DNA from: a virus
Virus record (IMG/VR): IMGVR_UViG_3300017917_004998
Location: 1 to 64,000 of that record
Length of the DNA: 64,000 bases
Reading direction: 5' to 3' (one strand)
The position numbers were made by a program, and so were the translations under genes. Below the pieces are notes generated by a model. That model was not told the origin of the DNA. It saw nothing but the letters and a program-made list of their open reading frames with translations, and did not search any database. How positions within the stretch are numbered: the first letter of the stretch is position 1; each line of letters begins with the position of its first letter. This document shows, one piece after another, positions 8,442 to 16,539 of the stretch.

Positions 8442-9182
8442 TTAAAATCCTATATTATCTAGATCTCCGGCAAGATCTGCATCGTCTACATACCCTTTAG
8501 GCCAGACAAGCTTTCCTCTGATTTCCTTAAAATCCCCATCGTTCCAGACTGGCTTGAGTTTCATAATCATACCTGCGGGATCTTTAGAAATCCATTTATT
8601 AAGTTCTTCAGCAGAGAAGATGGTAGAGATAAGAGATTGTGCTTCCGAACTTCCCTCCTGCAGCACCTTTAACCAGCCCTTCGGGTTCCATTCTCCCTCC
8701 TTGAGTTCAAATGCATTACATTTGAAATTCTCCACCACCTCTTGTGGTGCTCCTGAAAGGCTTGTGAGGTTGTTGCCAGAACAATAAAAACTCCCACCAA
8801 CCTCTTGTGGTGCTCCTTCAAGGCTTGTGAGGTTGTTGTCAGAACAATAGAAACTCCCACCCACCTCTTGTGGTGCTTCTGAAAGGCTTGTGAGGTTGTT
8901 GCCAGAACAATAAAAACTCCAACCCACCTCTTGTGGTGCTCCTTCAAGGCTTGTGAGTTTGTTGCTCGAACAACCGAAATACTCACTCATCTTCCCGAAC
9001 TTGACACCTTTAAAGTCTTCCAGTCCCTCTCCAAGACAATCAAAACTGCCTTCCACACTCACCAATCCAGTAGCAGGATCATAAGACCAGGTACCCTTTG
9101 TGAACTCGTTCAAGAATGCTTCCTGTTCTGGAGTTAGTCCGATCTTGGCTTCAAATACCTTATATGACTTAATGTGTTTCAT
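8442..9182 (-). CDS. leucine-rich-like repeat protein, 246 aa
   Basis: Paralog of its neighbours: MKHIKSYKVFEAKIGL at the N-terminus, five repeats of the form SLEGAPQEVGGSFYCSDNNL, C-terminus LAGDLDNIGF. Here the repeats are almost identical to one another at the DNA level (8740-8960), so they were amplified recently or are homogenised. Separated from the flanking genes by 3 nt. Confidence 0.75.
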   Translation of the reverse strand: MKHIKSYKVFEAKIGLTPEQEAFLNEFTKGTWSYDPATGLVSVEGSFDCLGEGLEDFKGVKFGKMSEYFGCSSNKLTSLEGAPQEVGWSFYCSGNNLTSLSEAPQEVGGSFYCSDNNLTSLEGAPQEVGGSFYCSGNNLTSLSGAPQEVVENFKCNAFELKEGEWNPKGWLKVLQEGSSEAQSLISTIFSAEELNKWISKDPAGMIMKLKPVWNDGDFKEIRGKLVWPKGYVDDADLAGDLDNIGF

Positions 9183-9185
9183 AAT

Positions 9186-9932
9186 TTAAAATCCTATATT
9201 ACCTAAATCTCCGACAAGATCCATTTCTTTTTCGTATCCCTTAGGCCAAACAAGTCTAGATCTTATTTCCTTGAATGCTTCTGAATTCCAAACACCCTTG
9301 AGCATCATTGCCATGCCTGCAGGATCCTTGGCAATCCTCTTGTTGATCTCCTCCGGGCTCACGAAAGGAAGAATCAGTTGTTTGGCTTCAGCGGAGCCGT
9401 TATCAAGCAATTCGAGCCAGCCTTCCATGTTCCACGTACCCATTTGCAATCTAAATGCATCGCAGATAAACATGCCACCAACCTTTTCAGGTGCTCCGTC
9501 AAGGCTTTTCAAAGGATTATCAGAGCAGCTAAATGCACCACCGACTTCCTTCGGTGCTCCCTCCAGGGAGGTCAGGTTGTTTCTGCTGCAGCCGTAAGCT
9601 CCTCTAACTCGCTTTGGTCCACCCACAAGACTTGTCAACCTGTTGTCAAAACAGGAGAAAGTTCCCGAAACTTCTTGTGGTGCCCCTTCAAGACTCACAA
9701 GTCTATTATGTGAACAGTCGAAGGTGCCACTGACTTTTCCAAATCTAACACCAAAAAAGTGTTCAATGCCTTTTCGCTCACAATTGAAATTTCCATTCAA
9801 GTCCACCAGGCCAGTGTTGTGATCGAAGACCCAAAATCCATTCGTGTATTTGGTCAAAAATTTCCTCTGCAACCCGTCCAGTTCATTCCTTTCATTAGAT
9901 TCGAACAAGCTATACTCCTTTAAGTGCTTCAT
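9186..9932 (-). CDS. leucine-rich-like repeat protein, 248 aa
   Basis: MKHLKEYSLFESNERNEL start, then a KYTNGFWVFDHNTGLVDLNG segment, about five repeats (for example SLEGAPKEVGGAFSCSDNPL), and a C-terminal helical region ending LVGDLGNIGF. Same architecture and spacing as the other members of the operon. Confidence 0.75.
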   Translation of the reverse strand: MKHLKEYSLFESNERNELDGLQRKFLTKYTNGFWVFDHNTGLVDLNGNFNCERKGIEHFFGVRFGKVSGTFDCSHNRLVSLEGAPQEVSGTFSCFDNRLTSLVGGPKRVRGAYGCSRNNLTSLEGAPKEVGGAFSCSDNPLKSLDGAPEKVGGMFICDAFRLQMGTWNMEGWLELLDNGSAEAKQLILPFVSPEEINKRIAKDPAGMAMMLKGVWNSEAFKEIRSRLVWPKGYEKEMDLVGDLGNIGF

Positions 9933-9936
9933 CTTT

Positions 9937-10617
9937 TTAAAATCCTATGTTGTCTAGATCTCCTGCAAGATCCATTTCTTTTTCATATCCACTAGGCCAG
10001 ATCAACTTGACCCGGGTTTCTTTAAACCATGGTTCATTCCAAAAAGTCTTTAGATTCTCTATCATTCCCGCCGGATCTTTAGCAATCCTCTTGTTAAGTT
10101 CCTCAGGAGTCAATAAAGAAAGAACAAGCTTCCTAGCTTTATCCGGACCTTCTCCCAGAATCTTTAGCCATCCATTTGGGTTCCATTCTTTGTACAGGAA
10201 AAATTCGTCACACTGAAATTCTTCTCCGATTTCTAATGGTGCTCCTGCAAGACTTGTGAGTTCGTTCTTGTAACAGTGAAAACTACCACTAACCTTCTCC
10301 GGTGCTCCTGCAAGACTTTTTAGTTCGTTGCCCCAGCAAATAAAATTGCCACCGACTTCACGGGGTGAACCCATAAGGCTCGTCAGTCTATTCATAGAGC
10401 AATAGAAGCTTCCGCTGACTTTGCCAAACTTCAGTCCTCTAAAATCACCAAGACCTTTCCCGGCAAAAGCAACATCACCGTCAACATCAACCAGACCTGT
10501 CGAAGGATCAAATTCCCAGGTTCCCTTGACAAAGGTCTTTAAGAACTTTTCCTGTTCCTCAGTCAGCTTATTTCTCTCCTGCGATTCGAATACCCTATAT
10601 TCCTTAATGTGCTTCAT
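9937..10617 (-). CDS. leucine-rich-like repeat protein, 226 aa
   Basis: MKHIKEYRVFESQERNKL start, TWEFDPSTGLVDVDG segment, four repeats (SLAGAPEKVSGSFHCYKNEL type), C-terminus LAGDLDNIGF. Start chosen at the ATG that begins the conserved MKHIK leader. Confidence 0.75.
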   Translation of the reverse strand: MKHIKEYRVFESQERNKLTEEQEKFLKTFVKGTWEFDPSTGLVDVDGDVAFAGKGLGDFRGLKFGKVSGSFYCSMNRLTSLMGSPREVGGNFICWGNELKSLAGAPEKVSGSFHCYKNELTSLAGAPLEIGEEFQCDEFFLYKEWNPNGWLKILGEGPDKARKLVLSLLTPEELNKRIAKDPAGMIENLKTFWNEPWFKETRVKLIWPSGYEKEMDLAGDLDNIGF

Positions 10618-10620
10618 AAT

Positions 10621-11304
10621 TTAAAATCCTATGTTACCAAGATCTCCTGCAAGATCCGCTTCTTTTTCGTATCCTCTAGGCCATATCAACTTGGATCTTA
10701 TCACTTTAAACTCCGGATCGTTCCAAACAGTCTTTAGGTTTATCGCCATAGCTGCAGGGTCCCTGGCAATCTTATTGTTGAGTTCTTCTGGAGTCAATAA
10801 AGAAAAAACAAGCTTCCTGGCTTTATCAGAACCGATCTCAAGCATTTTTAACCACCGATCAATGTTCCACTCTCCCGGACGTATTTCAAATTCGTCACAC
10901 AAGAAAACACCACCAATCTTTTCCGGTGCTCCTGCAAGACTTATTAGATTGTTATATCGGCAATCAAAACTTCCACCAACTTCCTTGGGTGCTCCTGCAA
11001 GACTAGTGAGATTATTGCGGTCGCATTCAAACCTCCCACCAACCTCATGTGGTGCTCCCTCAAGAGACTTCAGATTGTTGTACGAGCAATCGAAGGAACC
11101 TTTGACATTCCCGAACTTAATTCCCATAAAATCCTCGACATCATTGTTAAAGAAAACAACATTACCGTCAACATCAACCAGACCTGTCGAAGTGTTAAAC
11201 ACCCAAGTCCCAGAAACACGTTCGTCAAGAAATTTCCTCTGCTCCCTGTCAAGTTCATTCCTTTCATTAGATTCGAATACCCTATATTCCTTAATGTGCT
11301 TCAT
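10621..11304 (-). CDS. leucine-rich-like repeat protein, 227 aa
   Basis: MKHIKEYRVFESNERNEL start shared almost exactly with the downstream paralog, TWVFNTSTGLVDVDG segment, four repeats (SLAGAPKEVGGSFDCRYNNL type), C-terminus LAGDLGNIGF. Second gene in the direction of transcription. Confidence 0.75.
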   Translation of the reverse strand: MKHIKEYRVFESNERNELDREQRKFLDERVSGTWVFNTSTGLVDVDGNVVFFNNDVEDFMGIKFGNVKGSFDCSYNNLKSLEGAPHEVGGRFECDRNNLTSLAGAPKEVGGSFDCRYNNLISLAGAPEKIGGVFLCDEFEIRPGEWNIDRWLKMLEIGSDKARKLVFSLLTPEELNNKIARDPAAMAINLKTVWNDPEFKVIRSKLIWPRGYEKEADLAGDLGNIGF

Positions 11305-11307
11305 GGT

Positions 11308-11925
11308 TTAATATCCAACGTTTCCCAGATCTCCGACCAGATCCGCTTCTTTTTCATATCCATTAGGCCAGATCAACCTGGATCTTATCCCACTAAACTC
11401 AGGATCGCTCCAAACAGGCTTTAGCTTCAACATCACTGATGCAGGATCAACAGAAATCATCCTGTTGAGAACGCAAACACTCACAAGAGGAAGAACAAGC
11501 TTCCGGCCTTTATCAGAACCGGACTCAATCACTTTTAGCCAGCCATCAGGGTTCCACTCTCCCGGAGGTATTTCAAATTCGTCACACAAGAAACTGCCAC
11601 CCACGGTCTCTGGTGCACCAGCAAGACTCTCTAGGCTATTGCCGGTGCAGTAGAAACTCCCACCAACATCATGTGGTGCTCCCTCAAGAGACTTCAGATT
11701 GTTGTACGAGCAATCGAAGCTGTCTCTGACACTGCCGAATCTGATTCCTCTGAGGTTTGATATTCCCCTGCAGGAGCAATAGAATCCACCATTCACATCA
11801 ACCAGACCGGTTGAGGTGTTGAAAGACCAGTCGCCTCCGCCGGATCGGTCAAGAAATTCCCTCTGCTCGAGAGACAGTCTAAGTCTATTGAACTTGAATA
11901 GAGTGCGGAGATTTAAATGCTGCAT
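11308..11925 (-). CDS. leucine-rich-like repeat protein, 205 aa
   Basis: First gene of the operon. Its leader, MQHLNLRTLFKFNRL, is diverged from the MKHIK form of the other five. It has only three repeats and ends LVGDLGNVGY, the most degenerate tail of the set. A late-type element (TATATATC on the plus strand, 11935-11942) sits 10 nt upstream and probably drives the whole operon. Confidence 0.72.
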   Translation of the reverse strand: MQHLNLRTLFKFNRLRLSLEQREFLDRSGGGDWSFNTSTGLVDVNGGFYCSCRGISNLRGIRFGSVRDSFDCSYNNLKSLEGAPHDVGGSFYCTGNSLESLAGAPETVGGSFLCDEFEIPPGEWNPDGWLKVIESGSDKGRKLVLPLVSVCVLNRMISVDPASVMLKLKPVWSDPEFSGIRSRLIWPNGYEKEADLVGDLGNVGY

Positions 11926-11934
11926 GGCTTTCTC

Positions 11935-11942
11935 TATATATC
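11935..11942 (-). promoter_or_regulatory. late-type promoter element for the repeat-protein operon
   Basis: Reads GATATATA on the minus strand, 10 nt before the first ATG of the six-gene operon. Same position and sequence as upstream of the MKHIK-type genes elsewhere. Confidence 0.55.
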
Positions 11943-12564
11943 ACAATGCTAGAGGTAGTTTCGACACAAAACACCGAAGAGGCCCAGCAAAAAAACATCA
12001 TTGCACACAGTCACTTTGTGTCAATCAGGATTCTTGGTCTCAGTTGCAAAAAGATCGGCCCCAGATCATTAAACACACAAAATAAACCCGCCACAAGATA
12101 TGAATTGCATCACTAAGAGTGCAGTTGTACTTATAGTGCAAATATACGTGAAGAGGGGTGTTTTGGGTCAGATTTACAGGATCCCCGGCCCACAAGATCT
12201 GAATCACATCCACCAACTACTACTAGACAAGTCAACACTAGAGAGAGACACACTATAGAAATAGAGATCACTAGACAGAGAGAATAGGGTACAGATACCA
12301 ACCAATATGATCTACATTCTCCCTACAAATGATCTACAAATCCTAAATCACATCAATCACACGTAATAAGACATACACAGTACTCATAAAAGAGAGAAGC
12401 ATAGAGTCATAACACTTACTCAGAACTTAGAGATTACTAGAGAGGAGAAGAGAGAGAATAGGTAGACATAGAGAGACTACCAGACAGAGTTAACTAGAGA
12501 GAAGAAGCCTAGTAGGAAGCTTAGGATAGGACCAGGGAAACCCAGTTGTAAAGCCCAAGGGTAA

Positions 12565-12703
12565 TCGCGGAAACATGGGTCCAAACCCTAGGTATGGGTA
12601 TAGGGATGAGTTTAGGGGTTTCGCGGAAACATGGGTCCAAACTCTAGGGCCAAACCATAGGGATGAGTATAGGGGTTTCGCGGAAACATGGGTCCAAACC
12701 CTG
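12565..12703. repeat. three direct repeats, 56-57-nt spacing
   Basis: TCGCGGAAACATGGGTCCAA begins at 12565, 12621 and 12678. The intervening bases (AAACCCTAGG... ATAGGGATGAG... TTTAGGGG) are also similar, so the whole unit is about 56 nt. Could be iterons or protein-binding sites. Confidence 0.75.
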
Positions 12704-12962
12704 CCCCTCTAAATGGGCTTCGCACCACCCAGGGTGTCCCAGACAGGTCAAATCAGATTTCCCCGATTTATATATCCAAAATATTCTGCCCCGGTTTCCT
12801 AAACCCTGCGGTTAGGTGGTAAAAAATGGAGAATTGTGGGCCAGAGCCTTCCTAGACCTCGTTAACCTCGTTTTTAACCCCAAAAGGCGAGGTCAACCCG
12901 ACACAGTAACAGTATAAGGCCTCGTTTAACCCCGTAATTACAGATTCCCAGACCCAACCAAC

Positions 12963-13019
12963 ACTTTCCATTCCACTTTCCATTCCACTTTCCTCCACTT
13001 CATTCCACTTTCCTCCACA
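12963..13019. repeat. CATTCCACTTTC short tandem repeat
   Basis: Consecutive units of CATTCCACTTTC with CTC-containing variants (TTTCCTCCACTT). Pyrimidine-only on this strand apart from A; no coding potential. Confidence 0.65.
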
Positions 13020-13216
13020 CGATATCCCTTGCCCATTCCTCTTGTATGTGGTGTTCCTTCTCTCTATTATGGTTGGTTGTCTTCTCTCTACATGGTTGTC
13101 TTTCTTAAGGTCTTTGTGGTTGTCTTGTTGTGGGTGGGATAGGTAATCTTCTTTTTATATCCTATCAGGAGGCCGGGTCTCTGGAAGCCTCTTCTTTTTG
13201 GTCCCTTTCACTTATA

Positions 13217-13459
13217 GTATGTTAGTAATATACTCTGCGTGCGACTGCGGGTGAAACCGAGTGTGTGCGGGATCTTTTTTCTTGGATTTATTTTGTGTCG
13301 AGGCCTCACGGGCGGGCGGGTGCGCGTAGGCCCAATTTTCTAAGAAATCTGTTCCGCTGCAAAAATCTGGTGTTTGGTGCCCTAAAAATTGCTGTGTGCC
13401 GTGCCGATATTCCGCTTGGTCTTTTTGGCTCGCCCTACATACTATGTTAGTAAGATACC
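13217..13459. repeat. pair of related motifs flanking 200 nt
   Basis: AGTATGTTAGTAATATACT at 13217-13235 and ACTATGTTAGTAAGATACC near 13441-13459 are direct near-copies. The segment between them is more GC-rich (GGCGGGCGGGTGCGCG) than its surroundings. Confidence 0.5.
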
Positions 13460-13467
13460 ACTGGCGC

Positions 13468-13475
13468 GATATATA
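13468..13475 (+). promoter_or_regulatory. late-type promoter element GATATATA
   Basis: Lies 24 nt before the ATG of the 95-aa gene; followed by an A-rich leader (AAACTAAAAGACAAACTAA). Confidence 0.5.
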
Positions 13476-13498
13476 GGGCAAACTAAAAGACAAACTAA

Positions 13499-13786
13499 AT
13501 GGCACAAGGAAACGTAGGCTATCCATTAGCCGCTTCAACAAACTACACACCAGGAGGAACCGCTGGTCCGGCCGCTGGATATGCACCGATTACACTGGTG
13601 CTAGTCACCCAGGGTGGGGCAGCCACTTTGGACTACTACGATCTACAGGGCAACCAGTTAACTATTGCACTTGGGACTGTAAACAATCCGACTATGCTTC
13701 CGATCACACTAACGAGGACAGGAGCATCACTGACATCTGGTAGATTCTATGGATTCTCTATTGGCAACCCGAACTTTGCTATGTAA
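13499..13786 (+). CDS. small Gly/Ala/Thr-rich protein, putative virion component
   Basis: A 95-residue neutral protein, rich in G, A, T, N and beta-prone (ITLVLVTQGGAATLDYYDL). No signal peptide or catalytic motif. A late-type promoter element lies upstream and the product resembles small decoration or fibre proteins in composition only, so a virion role is inference. Confidence 0.65.
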   Translation: MAQGNVGYPLAASTNYTPGGTAGPAAGYAPITLVLVTQGGAATLDYYDLQGNQLTIALGTVNNPTMLPITLTRTGASLTSGRFYGFSIGNPNFAM

Positions 13787-13892
13787 AGTCACTTGGTGAT
13801 TGCACTGGAAGATATGGTGTTTTTGTTTTTCTTGTGTCGATAGATAGCATGTCACGACCTTTTGGACGGACTTAAAAAAACGTGTTTTTATC

Positions 13893-14036
13893 ATGGCAAA
13901 AGCTAAAGTCTCCGCATCATCATCCTTTAGGAAAAGAGCAAGAACGAAAAGGAAGGGTGTGCACTCTAAGTCTAAACAGTCTTCACATAAGCACGGTAAG
14001 AACTACCAGAAGAAGTATTCTGGTCAGGGAAGATGA
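13893..14036 (+). CDS. 47-aa highly basic protein
   Basis: MAKAKVSASSSFRKRARTKR start; about one third of the residues are Lys or Arg and most of the rest are Ser, Gly and His. Probably binds nucleic acid (DNA condensation or RNA binding). Followed directly by a strong terminator, so it ends the transcription unit that starts with the 95-aa gene. Too short for most gene callers but the frame and composition are convincing. Confidence 0.65.
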   Translation: MAKAKVSASSSFRKRARTKRKGVHSKSKQSSHKHGKNYQKKYSGQGR

Positions 14037-14040
14037 AAAG

Positions 14041-14070
14041 AAGCCTAGGGTTTAAAGCCTAGGCTTTTTT
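14041..14070 (+). terminator. intrinsic terminator
   Basis: Nine-bp perfect stem AAGCCTAGG / CCTAGGCTT with loop GTTTAAAG, then TTTTTT. Confidence 0.85.
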
Positions 14071-14100
14071 GTGGGGTTTTTTTGTTGAGATTTTTTTCAG

Positions 14101-14376
14101 ATGTTTGCGGCAAACTATTTTATGATAAATTCAGAACTCATAGTACACCAGGAAAAAGCTTTGAGAGTAATCTCGTCTTGCAGAACTTTGAAGCAGCTTG
14201 ATAACGCTGAATCTTTTTCTATTATTGTGATTCGTTTTCTTTTTTCTAGATTGGAGGAGACTGAAATGAAGAGAGAGGCTTTTGATGCTATCGAGGAGAT
14301 TTCTTTTCTGCTGAATGAAAAGATAAACGAATGCAGGAAAAAAATTATTGATTCTGCTGAAGATCTTTCTGTTTGA
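14101..14376 (+). CDS. hypothetical helical protein, 91 aa
   Basis: Frame starts at ATG 14101 right after a T-rich stretch. Predicted all-helical: EEISFLLNEKINECRKKI near the C-terminus looks coiled-coil-like. No family recognised. It precedes the sigma-factor gene by 65 nt. Confidence 0.5.
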   Translation: MFAANYFMINSELIVHQEKALRVISSCRTLKQLDNAESFSIIVIRFLFSRLEETEMKREAFDAIEEISFLLNEKINECRKKIIDSAEDLSV

Positions 14377-14441
14377 AAATTCATTTGAAGAATTGGAAAC
14401 CAAACCTTGGAGATGTTGATAAGAACTCCAAATCAAGATAA

Positions 14442-15335
14442 GTGAGACAGTTTAAAATAAGTGAGAGATTTACCTCGAGACAGACCAGATCTATAGGTCT
14501 CTACATCAACGAGATGCAGAAGACCGACGTGATGACTGCGGATGAGGAGTATTTGGTGGCGTGCCGGGCATTTGAGGGAGATGCTGCAGCTAGAGAGGCC
14601 CTAGTGAAGGCAAACCTTAGGTTCGTGTTTACTGTTGCCAAGATGTACAGCCATGATCCAGAGATGCTTAACGACCTGGTGTCGGTTGGCAATATTGGAC
14701 TGATTGATTCTGCAAAGAAGTTTGATCCACATAAGGGATTCAAGTTTATCTCCTATGCTGTTTGGAATATCAGGAAGGAGATGATTGAGTACCTTGCCAA
14801 GAATTCCCGCACAATCCGGATACCAAGCAATCGGAATGCAGTGGCGGTTAAGATCAAGGAGGCGATGAGCTACATCTACACCAGAGAGGGCAGGGATGCT
14901 ACAGAGGAAGAGATCCTGCAGTATGTCAAAGAGAATATGAAGGGTACGGAACATCTCGAGATTCGTGATATGCTTGACATCTTCTCTGCTGATAAAAAGG
15001 CCTGGTCTTTGGACCAGCCACTGAGCGAGACTGGCGAGAGTGAGTCTACCCTTCTTGACGTGTTTGACGGTGGGGACGGAAACCTTGAGAGGGAATTGGA
15101 TGAGGAGAACCACAGGCACATCCTGAAGTTGCTTACCTCGGATCTCACCATCAGAGAGAAGGAGGTCCTGGAGAGGATTCATGCCATTGGCGGGATGTAT
15201 CCTCATTCTTTTACCGATGTTGCTCAGAGCTGGGGCATAACTGCCGAAGCAGCAAGAAACGTGTACAAGAAAGCCATTCACAAAATGAGGAGAAGGGCAA
15301 AGTGGCTTAAGATCGACATTTCAACAATTTTCTAA
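14442..15335 (+). CDS. RNA polymerase sigma factor, RpoD-like
   Basis: A 297-residue sigma-70 family protein. GTG start gives MRQFKISERFTSRQTRS, very close to the N-terminus typical of Bacteroidota RpoD (MRQLKI...). Region 1.2/2.1 around LYINEMQKTDVMTADEEYLV, region 2 around LVSVGNIGLIDSAKKFDP and GFKFISYAVWNIRKEMIEY (the -10 recognition helix), region 3, and region 4.2 helix-turn-helix FTDVAQSWGITAEAARNVYK. It probably redirects host polymerase to one of the two promoter classes seen here; which one cannot be told from sequence. Confidence 0.9.
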   Translation: MRQFKISERFTSRQTRSIGLYINEMQKTDVMTADEEYLVACRAFEGDAAAREALVKANLRFVFTVAKMYSHDPEMLNDLVSVGNIGLIDSAKKFDPHKGFKFISYAVWNIRKEMIEYLAKNSRTIRIPSNRNAVAVKIKEAMSYIYTREGRDATEEEILQYVKENMKGTEHLEIRDMLDIFSADKKAWSLDQPLSETGESESTLLDVFDGGDGNLERELDEENHRHILKLLTSDLTIREKEVLERIHAIGGMYPHSFTDVAQSWGITAEAARNVYKKAIHKMRRRAKWLKIDISTIF

Positions 15336-15339
15336 GCAG

Positions 15340-15513
15340 ATGGAAGAACTAGTTCCCCAGATCCCAGCGGACGAAAAGGCAAGGTATTTTCTGGATAAGA
15401 GATCCCATGAAGATGTCGTTAAAGAAGTAACCCAACTGATTTACCTCTCCGATGGAGTTTCACCACTGATGGAGTATTGGAAAGAGGTTCTCTTTCACGT
15501 GAAGAGGAACTAA
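15340..15513 (+). CDS. small hypothetical protein, 57 aa
   Basis: ATG is 4 nt after the sigma-factor stop, so probably co-translated. MEELVPQIPADEKARYFLD start; helical, soluble. It could be a sigma-factor partner by position only. Confidence 0.5.
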   Translation: MEELVPQIPADEKARYFLDKRSHEDVVKEVTQLIYLSDGVSPLMEYWKEVLFHVKRN

Positions 15514-15551
15514 AAAGTGGAAATGCGATATAATGAAGAAACACTATCCTA

Positions 15552-15731
15552 ATGAGCATTTTAAATTTCTTTCGTCGTTTAATGGGTATCGAAACCCAGA
15601 TCGCTGAGGACGAGCAGGCACCGGCTGCAGTACAGACACCCGAGGTTGTTGAGCAGCCAGAGACTGCTGCAGAAGGGGTTAAAGCACCAGCGAAGAAGAA
15701 GGGCAGACCAGCAAAGAAGAAGACTTCCTGA
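15552..15731 (+). CDS. 59-aa protein with AT-hook-like tail
   Basis: Starts MSILNFFRRLMGIETQ, has an acidic/Ala/Pro/Val-rich middle, and ends PAKKKGRPAKKKTS. The GRP core flanked by lysines is the AT-hook pattern that binds the minor groove of AT-rich DNA. Followed by a strong terminator. Confidence 0.6.
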   Translation: MSILNFFRRLMGIETQIAEDEQAPAAVQTPEVVEQPETAAEGVKAPAKKKGRPAKKKTS

Positions 15732-15752
15732 TTTCTTTAAATCAGATGCCTT

Positions 15753-15784
15753 TGGGTTTGACTAATTGTCAAACCCATTTTTTA
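15753..15784 (+). terminator. intrinsic terminator
   Basis: Ten-bp stem TGGGTTTGAC / GTCAAACCCA, loop TAATT, then ATTTTTT. Confidence 0.85.
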
Positions 15785-15810
15785 TTGTCGATAACTCCCG
15801 TTATTCTTGA

Positions 15811-15818
15811 GATATATA
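15811..15818 (+). promoter_or_regulatory. late-type promoter element GATATATA
   Basis: Seven nt upstream of the ATG at 15826. Confidence 0.45.
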
Positions 15819-15825
15819 AAACACT

Positions 15826-16044
15826 ATGATCGTTAAGAAGCAAGATAAACCAGGCCCAATTGAAATCGACCTAACAGGTCCGGACGGCAATGCATTCGCT
15901 CTTATAAAGCTCGCAGTGAGATGGGCTAAAGATCTAGGTCTGGATGGAGAGATGATCCAGCAGGAAATGATGATGGGTGATTACGAGAACCTGCTGAATG
16001 TCGTAGAGCACTACTTCGGTGACTATGTTATCATGTATAGATAA
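15826..16044 (+). CDS. hypothetical protein, 72 aa
   Basis: Compact alpha/beta protein: IEIDLTGPDGNAFALIKLA then WAKDLGLDGEMIQQEM and a C-terminal DYVIMYR. Small phage proteins of this pattern are common; I know no function. Strong start context. Confidence 0.65.
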   Translation: MIVKKQDKPGPIEIDLTGPDGNAFALIKLAVRWAKDLGLDGEMIQQEMMMGDYENLLNVVEHYFGDYVIMYR

Positions 16045-16049
16045 TTTCA

Positions 16050-16081
16050 TTTTTTCTTCGAAACAATTCCTATTACATTTG
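16050..16081 (+). promoter_or_regulatory. promoter of tRNA-Arg and downstream genes
   Basis: T-run in CATTTTTTC followed about 20 nt later by TACATTTG (16074-16081), a perfect TAnnTTTG -7 box. Confidence 0.6.
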
Positions 16082-16095
16082 TTTAATAATCAAAT

Positions 16096-16169
16096 GCGCT
16101 CGTAGCTCAGCTGGATAGAGCACCAGATTTCTAATCTGGGTGTCACAGGTTCGAATCCTGTCGGGCGTA
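16096..16169 (+). tRNA. tRNA-Arg (anticodon TCT)
   Basis: Canonical cloverleaf: acceptor GCGCTCG / CGGGCGT, D-arm GCTC...GAGC, anticodon stem CCAGA / TCTGG with loop TTTCTAA (TCT), T-arm ACAGG TTCGAAT CCTGT. CCA is not encoded. Confidence 0.93.
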
Positions 16170-16181
16170 CTAAATAAGACT

Positions 16182-16502
16182 ATGGAAACCATAGACCAAA
16201 AATGTCAAATCTGCAAGAAGAGGGATGCAAAGAAGCGACTTTCAACCCAATGGGATGAAGGTTATTTTTTTGTCTGCGGTAAGAAGAAATGTCTTAGTGC
16301 TTTATACGACATTCTTCATGCATCTAACTCACCGAGTAAAGAGACCAAAGAAGAATTCGTTGCAAAGAACTCTCACGATCCCATGAATTGGCAGGGAAGA
16401 GATTACGAGAATGTTGAAGGAACTGAACTGATAATTTTCTGGGCAATTGTAGCTGGTCTTGGTACAATTATAGGAATTGCAATCTTTAACGTTTTTTTCT
16501 AA
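16182..16502 (+). CDS. zinc-binding protein with C-terminal membrane anchor
   Basis: ATG 16182 lies just after the tRNA. N-terminal CQICKKRDAKKRL (Cys-x2-Cys) and FVCGKKKCLSAL (Cys-x4-Cys) form a likely zinc ribbon; the last 25 residues (LIIFWAIVAGLGTIIGIAIF) form one membrane helix. A tail-anchored protein facing the cytoplasm is likely. Function unknown. Confidence 0.65.
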   Translation: METIDQKCQICKKRDAKKRLSTQWDEGYFFVCGKKKCLSALYDILHASNSPSKETKEEFVAKNSHDPMNWQGRDYENVEGTELIIFWAIVAGLGTIIGIAIFNVFF

Positions 16503-16539
16503 CGTTTCGTATAACTACATTTGAATAAACAAAAAAGGC

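Larger units (their letters stand above)
11943..13467. other. 1.5-kb gene-free divergent region
   Basis: No credible coding frame. From left to right: mixed sequence; about 12200-12530 purine/AC-rich low-complexity DNA poor in T; three 56-57-nt repeats; a stretch with GAGG/CCTC-containing arms at 12845-12930; a CATTCCACTTTC tandem at 12963-13019; a T/G-rich segment; and two related motifs near 13217 and 13440. It separates the minus-strand operon from the plus-strand genes. A replication origin or a long non-coding RNA are possibilities; neither is shown. Confidence 0.6.

Noticed and set aside
8669-8986. 105-aa frame on the minus strand inside a repeat protein
   Set aside because: It is the repeat region read in another frame of the same strand, so its own repeats (HHKRWVGV) come from the DNA repeats.
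12565-12703. CRISPR-like repeats at 12.6 kb
   Set aside because: Only three units, and the spacers are also similar to one another.
13212-13586. 124-aa minus-strand frame
   Set aside because: Lies across the non-coding region and antisense to the 95-aa gene, has no promoter and a composition unlike real genes here.
14601-15281. 226-aa minus-strand frame inside the sigma factor
   Set aside because: Antisense shadow of a gene with clear sigma-70 motifs.
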